In this document: positions 26,789 to 32,742 of the stretch, piece by piece
Numbering within the stretch: position 1 is the first letter of the stretch
Layout of the letters: every line of letters begins with the position of its first letter
Assembly: GCF_000525835.1 (NCBI RefSeq)
Contig: NZ_AODD01000024.1
Span: forward strand, 1-32,742
Length of the DNA: 32,742 nt
Source of the DNA: Listeria grandensis FSL F6-0971
GTDB taxonomy: Bacteria > Bacillota > Bacilli > Lactobacillales > Listeriaceae
Direction: 5' to 3'
The notes under the pieces: generated by a model
The model's input: only the letters and a program-made list of their open reading frames with translations
The model's database searches: none
Told to the model about the DNA's origin: nothing
Program-made: the position numbers and the translations under genes

Positions 26789-27469
26789 TTAAAATCCTGG
26801 CTGTCCTGATGATTTCGTTTTTGTTGGTAAAATGACCTCATCGCCTTTTTCTAGACCTTTCGTGATCTCGATGTTATCTTCATTGTGAAGTCCTGTCGTT
26901 ACGTATTGTTTCACTTCTTTTGTTGTATCATTTTTCCCTTTTTTAGGAACGAGCACATAATATTTACCGTCATCATTTTTTTGAACAGCTTCGATTGGGA
27001 CGTAAAGCGCGTTTGCCTTTTCGTTCACGAGAATCGATGCGTCTGCTGTCATCCCAGATTTCAAATTGGTCGTATCATCGATCGTGATTGTTACTAGAAA
27101 AGAAGATACACCGTTCATTACTGTTCCTTGTTCTGCGATTTCTTTTACTTTACCTGTGTATGTTTTATCAGGCACCGCGGTCACAGATATTTTTGCCTCC
27201 TGATCGACTTTCACATTCGGAACATCGAGTTCGTCCATCTGCACTTGCAGTTGTAACTCATTATAATCAGGCGCTTGTTGGTTTTGCGGAACAATTGCCC
27301 CTGTAGCTGTCGCGTTGATTTTCATGTCCCCCTGTTTTACTTTCGTCGTTACAAGATCTTTTGTTGCTGCTGTATCTGATCCTGATTTAGAGCCTAAGAA
27401 TAGTACTGCTCCAACTACGATCGCCGCGATAATAACGAGAGCGATCAACCATTTTACCCATTTCTTCAT
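26789..27469 (-). CDS. Short HlyD/RND-type adaptor of the ABC exporter
   Basis: 226 residues: N-terminal membrane anchor (about 5-27), then a beta-barrel/membrane-proximal region of the HlyD-YknX type (VQMDELDVPNVKVDQEAKI, MTADASILV, ALYVPIEAV, ITKGLEKGDEVIL). The long coiled-coil and lipoyl halves of ordinary adaptors are missing: from GAIVPQNQQA the sequence goes straight to the barrel. GGAAGGAG lies 8 bases before ATG 27469, which is preferred over the upstream frame start. It is the first gene of the three-gene operon and presumably links permease and substrate outside the membrane. Confidence 0.85.
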   Translation of the reverse strand: MKKWVKWLIALVIIAAIVVGAVLFLGSKSGSDTAATKDLVTTKVKQGDMKINATATGAIVPQNQQAPDYNELQLQVQMDELDVPNVKVDQEAKISVTAVPDKTYTGKVKEIAEQGTVMNGVSSFLVTITIDDTTNLKSGMTADASILVNEKANALYVPIEAVQKNDDGKYYVLVPKKGKNDTTKEVKQYVTTGLHNEDNIEITKGLEKGDEVILPTKTKSSGQPGF

Positions 27470-27668
27470 GTGTGTTGCTCCTTCCAAATTAAGTAATTGT
27501 TTGTCAGTCCCCATATGTAGGTAACTAAGCATTCAAAAAAAGTTCATAAACACAAATATTCACTTTCCAAAATGTTCATGCCTTCTCTATAAGTAACTAT
27601 TGTAGCACACCTAAAATGAAAACCAGTCGTACGGAGGTCTTATTTATTCGTTCATATTCAATTCATAT
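27470..27668 (-). promoter_or_regulatory. Upstream region of the ABC exporter operon
   Basis: Related ATGAAC/TTGAAT stretches occur on the minus strand near 27530-27580 (ATGAACATTTTGG, ATGAACTTTTTTTGAATG), which could be a regulator site. No clear -35/-10 pair was found and there is no gene. Confidence 0.25.
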
Positions 27669-27718
27669 TAAAAAAACTAGAATACTAAGACAGCAAGATA
27701 CGCCGCTTCGATTCTAGT
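27669..27718 (-). terminator. Terminator after purR
   Basis: ACTAGAAT (27676-27683) pairs with ATTCTAGT (27711-27718) around a 27-base loop, followed by T7 on the minus strand. Confidence 0.7.
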
Positions 27719-27724
27719 CTACTT

Positions 27725-28553
27725 TTATTCATTCGGGTAGTTGAAATAATTTCCTTCTACTACTTCGATTTGTTTTTCTTTTCACGTTCACATTCTTAAT
27801 TTTTACTAACGAGACGTAATCATCCACTAGGCGTTCTTCTGCGTACTCTGACTCGACCAACACACCAATGCCGACTAATTTCGCATTGAACTCTTCTAAC
27901 AAGTTCTTCATCCCATTAATCGTTCCGCCAGCCTTCATGAAATCGTCGACGATAACAACATTCGAACCCTCAGGCAGGCTCCGCTTGGATAATTCCATCT
28001 TCTCGATCCGTTTGCTTGAACCAGATACGTAATTGATACTTACCGTCGAGCCTTCCGTTACCTTGCTATCACGACGCACAATGACAAACGGGACATTCAA
28101 GTGTTCAGCAACAGCTTGCGCGATGGGAATGCCTTTTGTCGCCACCGTCATAATCGCGTCAATTCGCTGCTTATTGAATTTTGTCGCTAAAATTTTGCCG
28201 ATATGACTTAGCGTCACAGGCTCGCCTAGTAGATCCGATAAATATAAGTATCCGCCTGGCAGTAATCGGTTAGGCTCTGCGATGCGATTACAGAGCGTCT
28301 GAACGAAATCAAGCACGTCCGCGTTATCAGCAATGGAAATGTATTTCACGCCACCAGCAGCCCCAGGGACGGTCTCAAGCGTGCCAATACCTCGATCTTC
28401 AAATGTCTTCTTTATAATTACTAAGTCTTCACTAATCGATGATTTTGCGGAACCGTAACGTTCTGCAAATAAAGTTAGTGGTACTAGTTTTCGTGGATGG
28501 CTCAGTAGAAACTGTGTCATATCAATTAAACGCTCACTACGCCGAATTTTCAT
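27725..28553 (-). CDS. purR: PurR, purine operon repressor; C-terminus altered by one base
   Basis: Repressor of purine synthesis genes that senses PRPP. N-terminal winged helix (RSERLIDMTQFLLSHPRKLV), then a phosphoribosyltransferase-like domain with the PRPP loop VVIVDDFMKAGGT. ATG 28553 has GAGGAG 8 bases upstream; the earlier frame start is rejected. As written the end reads VKRKTNRSSRRKLFQLPE with a stop at 27729. Removing one A from the A4 run near 27780 gives VKEKQIEVVEGNYFNYPNE and a stop at 27725, the family-like ending. The change is probably a read error. Confidence 0.94.
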
Positions 28554-28692
28554 TGTACTTCTTCTCCTCTTTTTAAAAATAGCTTTTCCAAACAATAGAA
28601 CCTATTTCGCCCTTTTTGTACGTGTTTAACTTTATTATAAAGGCTTTTTGGAGGAAAAGATAGTAATACAGATGTCGCGCGTACCGATCTGC

Positions 28693-29436
28693 TTATTTCA
28701 TGACCTCTTTAAAGCTCACCACTTCTGCCCCAACGGATGTCAGTGCAGAAAGGACTTCATCAGACGTTAAAAATGTTAGTTCTTTTATGCGATAATCAGA
28801 GTATGAGCTAAGGGATAACAGGGTTTCATCGATAAACGCTGGATGGCACATGAACTCCAATGTTTGCGTATCATTTTCGTGTGCTTTAATCACTTGCTTC
28901 ACTACATCCGCTGTAATACCTTCTGCGTAAAATTGATCAGAGAAGCGATCGGTAGTTGGAATACCCTTGTAATCGGCATCGTGAACAGAGCGACGTAGGC
29001 CAACACCATATTTCTTCGCAAGTTTTTGCAGGACTGGCAGTACGATAGGTTCGATTAAATGATGGGTGTCAAAATGGGAGATCTGGATTCCTGCCGCTAG
29101 GATTTTTTCGATTTGAGCTGTGAATTCGCGTTCTACCTCGTCAGCATTCAGCGTAGCAGTTGAACTTCTTAAAACGTCTTGTGGCAAAAACTTACCCGAT
29201 GCCGCCGTCAAGCTTGGGACATCTTTTAAAAGTGGACTACCGAACGTTAGCGTCAAATGTGCACCGATATCAAGCCCTGGATTTTCTTTCGCGATTTCTG
29301 CACCTAAATCAAATGCTGGTGAATTCGCAAGCATCGTCGTTGATTTGACCACACCATTCTTGTAAGCTTCCAAAATCCCATATACGACACCTTTTGACAA
29401 ACCAAAATCATCTGCATTAAAAATAACTTTCATCAT
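28693..29436 (-). CDS. YdjC/ChbG-family carbohydrate deacetylase
   Basis: About 247 residues. Metal and catalytic motifs of the YdjC (ChbG/HpnK) family are present: NADDFGLSKGV at the start, GAHLTLTFG, and HFDTHHLIEPI with the histidine ligands. Relatives remove acetyl groups from chitobiose or similar sugars; the substrate here is unknown. GAGGGAG lies 6 bases before ATG 29436, with ATG 29433 as a second choice. It starts about 15 bases behind the ispE stop, so the two are probably co-transcribed. No signal peptide. Confidence 0.85.
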   Translation of the reverse strand: MMKVIFNADDFGLSKGVVYGILEAYKNGVVKSTTMLANSPAFDLGAEIAKENPGLDIGAHLTLTFGSPLLKDVPSLTAASGKFLPQDVLRSSTATLNADEVEREFTAQIEKILAAGIQISHFDTHHLIEPIVLPVLQKLAKKYGVGLRRSVHDADYKGIPTTDRFSDQFYAEGITADVVKQVIKAHENDTQTLEFMCHPAFIDETLLSLSSYSDYRIKELTFLTSDEVLSALTSVGAEVVSFKEVMK

Positions 29437-29450
29437 GATCGACTCCCTCA

Positions 29451-30311
29451 TTATTTTTCTTCTTGCCATGGTCTTACTAAATATACTTCTTCACAAAAGC
29501 CTCGCAGGCCGTTATAGACACGTTTAGCTCTGGAATACTGCTTTACAAGAGCGAAGACTGTCGGACCACTACCGCTCATTAAAGCCGTATCTGCGCCGAA
29601 CTCTAGCATCTTCTCTTTGATCCGCTTCACTTCTGGATGTTTCACGAGTGTTACCGTCTCTAAGACATTACCGATATTCTCGCAAATTCCGTCAAAACTG
29701 TTATCCCGAATCGCCTGTACCATTCCTGCCGTATTTGGGTGCGTCACCTCACCGACACGCAAATCGCGGTAAACACCAGGTGTCGACACGCTAATCGACG
29801 GCTTGGCCAACACAATCCAGCAGTTGGGCATCATCGGAAGCGGCTCAATAATTTCGCCGCGCCCAGTTGCCAGTGCCGTACCACCGTACAAGCAAAATGG
29901 GATATCCGATCCGAGCTCTGCGCCAAGATCCGCTAACTCCTCAATGGTTAGATTCAAATCCCACAGCTGATTCAACCCTTTCAGCGCTGCGGCTGCGTCA
30001 CTACTGCCACCTGCAAGTCCTGCCGCAACCGGAATACTCTTATCGAGCGTCATTGCTACGCCTTGCTTCACTGAAAACCGCTCTTTTAGAAGCGCTGCCG
30101 CTTGGTAAACTAGGTTCCGTTTATCATCTGGGATAAAATGTGCTTTTACGTCCAATTTGATGATATCCTTTTCCAGTAAAACTAACTGCAGACGATCCGC
30201 CAAGTCAATCGTTGTCATCACCATTTCGAGTTCGTGGTAATTGTCGTTTCTTTTATATAGCGCATCCAATGATAAATTAATTTTCGCCGGTGCTTTCACA
30301 TTTATTTTCAT
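29451..30311 (-). CDS. ispE: IspE, 4-diphosphocytidyl-2-C-methylerythritol kinase
   Basis: A GHMP kinase of the methylerythritol phosphate route to isoprenoids. 286 residues. The start [23 protein letters not shown] is typical, the ATP loop is [17 protein letters not shown], and the third motif is [15 protein letters not shown] 30311 has AAGAAAGG 11 bases upstream; the longer frame to 30365 lacks a better site. It stands between veg and the deacetylase gene, as veg-ispE does in Bacillus and Listeria. Confidence 0.95.
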   Translation of the reverse strand: MKINVKAPAKINLSLDALYKRNDNYHELEMVMTTIDLADRLQLVLLEKDIIKLDVKAHFIPDDKRNLVYQAAALLKERFSVKQGVAMTLDKSIPVAAGLAGGSSDAAAALKGLNQLWDLNLTIEELADLGAELGSDIPFCLYGGTALATGRGEIIEPLPMMPNCWIVLAKPSISVSTPGVYRDLRVGEVTHPNTAGMVQAIRDNSFDGICENIGNVLETVTLVKHPEVKRIKEKMLEFGADTALMSGSGPTVFALVKQYSRAKRVYNGLRGFCEEVYLVRPWQEEK

Positions 30312-30464
30312 CGCTTCTACAGCCTTTCTTAGGGAACCAATGTCGTTCGACCATTTATTTTCCAAGGATCCTCATCTCAAAAATCTTCTTCATTTATTTT
30401 ACCATACAGCGACGTAAATATGTACTTCTAAACGAAAAGCTATTATTATGTAACAATGCACATC

Positions 30465-30496
30465 AAAAAACCAGCTCTCCAAAAAAGAACTGGTCT
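30465..30496 (-). terminator. Terminator after veg
   Basis: GACCAGTTC pairs with GAGCTGGTT (arms 30471-30477 and 30487-30494), followed by T6 on the minus strand. It separates veg from ispE. Confidence 0.8.
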
Positions 30497-30510
30497 TGAG
30501 ATATCAGTGA

Positions 30511-30771
30511 TTAAAGTGCTAATTCCTTACTTACATCATCAGTAAAGTCTAATTCTACAGTGTCTGTTAAAATGTCTGTATAACTATAGGATACTCTTTC
30601 AAAATTGTTCTCGTCTTGATCTAATTCCACTACGAAAACTGATGGATAAGTTTCAGCTAAAACGCCACAACGCTCGATCGTTTTCTTACGTCCGCCGTTC
30701 GCTTTCAAAGTTAGTCTTGTTCCAAGTCTGGATTCAAGATTTTGTTTGATGCTTGCAATAGTTTTTGACAT
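30511..30771 (-). CDS. veg: Veg protein
   Basis: 86 residues with the conserved Veg pattern ([41 protein letters not shown]). In B. subtilis Veg is abundant and affects biofilm matrix gene control and spore outgrowth; the molecular role is not settled. AGGTGG lies 8 bases before ATG 30771. Two good promoters precede it, consistent with the high expression known for veg. Confidence 0.95.
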   Translation of the reverse strand: MSKTIASIKQNLESRLGTRLTLKANGGRKKTIERCGVLAETYPSVFVVELDQDENNFERVSYSYTDILTDTVELDFTDDVSKELAL

Positions 30772-30795
30772 TTATATTCCACCTCACTAAATTCC

Positions 30796-30862
30796 AGTAT
30801 AGCATAGTAAGGCCTAAAAATCAATAAACAAATATTTTAACAGCGAAACGCCCTTCTGTCAA
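30796..30862 (-). promoter_or_regulatory. Tandem promoters of veg
   Basis: Upstream promoter: TTGACA (30857-30862), 17 bases, TAAAAT (30834-30839). Downstream promoter: TTGATT (30819-30824), 17 bases, TATACT (30796-30801) with a TGC extension. Both read on the minus strand, with starts near 30827 and 30789. Confidence 0.8.
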
Positions 30863-30881
30863 CCGGCAAGGTCATTTTTTT

Positions 30882-32343
<1,462 letters not shown>

Positions 32344-32424
32344 ACCATTCGTCCCTTCTCTCACTCAGTCTTTCTATCATACCATAAAACCCGAAAAAGC
32401 TAAATATCATGATAGAGGACACAT

Positions 32425-32464
32425 AAAAAAACAGGATACAGCCCTATTAGCGGCTTATATCCTG
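32425..32464 (-). terminator. Terminator after the 3D-domain gene
   Basis: CAGGATA..GCC (32432-32443) pairs with GGC..TATCCTG (32452-32464), followed by T7 on the minus strand. Confidence 0.88.
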
Positions 32465-32480
32465 CTTCATTGTATTCTTA

Positions 32481-32742
32481 TTAATCTAAAACTGTTACGG
32501 TTACTTGACGTCTACCCCAAGTATAACATTGGCTTTCATTCGGGAAGTATACGTCTACGATATTTCCTTTAATCGCGCCACCAGTGTCTCCGGCAATTGC
32601 TTCTCCGTATCCAGATACGTAGACTCTAGAGCCTAGTGGGATAACGCTTGGATCTACAGCAACTATCTTTTAAACCTTAGCGTTGTCTGTTAGGTTGTAT
32701 TACCTGTTGCTTGTTGTACCACCACCTGAATAAGCTGTTGAT
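32481..32742 (-). CDS. YabE/Rpf-like secreted cell-wall enzyme, C-terminal 3D domain only
   Basis: The end of a gene that runs off the right edge. The last 62 codons encode a 3D domain with its three aspartates: VAVDPSVIPLGS, IAGDTGGAIKG and NIVDVYFPN, ending in TVTVLD. In Listeria the gene before rnmV encodes a YabE/Rpf-like protein with G5 and 3D domains that acts on peptidoglycan; position and domain agree. Upstream of AVD the frame has a TAA at 32670-32672 and then SGGGTTS-like codons interrupted by further shifts up to 32742. The pieces resemble the expected STAYSGGGTT..NLTDNAKV sequence, so the last 75 bases look error-rich, as at a contig end. Confidence 0.75.

Overview
The window looks like chromosomal DNA of a Listeria species. 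The right half reads, on the minus strand, yabE/rpf-like, rnmV, ksgA, veg, ispE, a YdjC-family gene, purR, a three-gene MacB-type ABC exporter, two spoVG genes, glmU and prs. As I recall it, this is the order of the L. monocytogenes core segment around lmo0186-lmo0199. Directly behind prs, where pathogenic Listeria carry the prfA virulence cluster, lies walR-walK-yycH-yycI-yycJ-htrA, which is a separate locus in L. monocytogenes. No virulence-cluster gene is present. The order suggests Listeria outside the L. monocytogenes group; that is inference. Both edges look like assembly breaks: the left edge lies in a perfect 222-bp tandem repeat and the right edge in a damaged 3D-domain gene, so the window is probably one whole draft contig.

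Layout. 1-1297: start of a secreted repeat protein with a long 5' leader. 1676-3128: Mga-like regulator. 3455-5056: glycosyltransferase. 5158-9072: efeB, efeO and efeU (iron uptake), divergent from tatA-tatC (9247-10169), with Fur boxes on both sides of the 175-bp gap; EfeB has a twin-arginine signal, so the two units belong together. 10224-11188: broken Ig-like secreted protein. 11393-12141: PadR regulator with a membrane partner. 12276-12662: ACT-domain protein. 12734-12857: long imperfect hairpin in the htrA 3' region. 12868-20157: the wal cluster, essential cell-wall control in Firmicutes. 20477-32742: the core segment above.

The strongest general observation is about quality. At least six genes (repeat protein, Mga-like regulator, efeB, walR, glmU, purR) are broken or altered by one-base changes, mostly in homopolymers, and one-base correction restores a sensible protein each time. 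Since walR is normally essential, most of these are probably sequencing errors rather than real mutations.

No CRISPR array, tRNA, rRNA, insertion sequence or phage gene was seen. The least explained elements are the 5' leader with a 13-codon ORF (about 1457-1567), the hairpin behind htrA, and the 0.55-kb AT-rich gap 24302-24837 with repeated TTATGACA-type motifs. I found no clear candidate for a wholly new multi-gene system.
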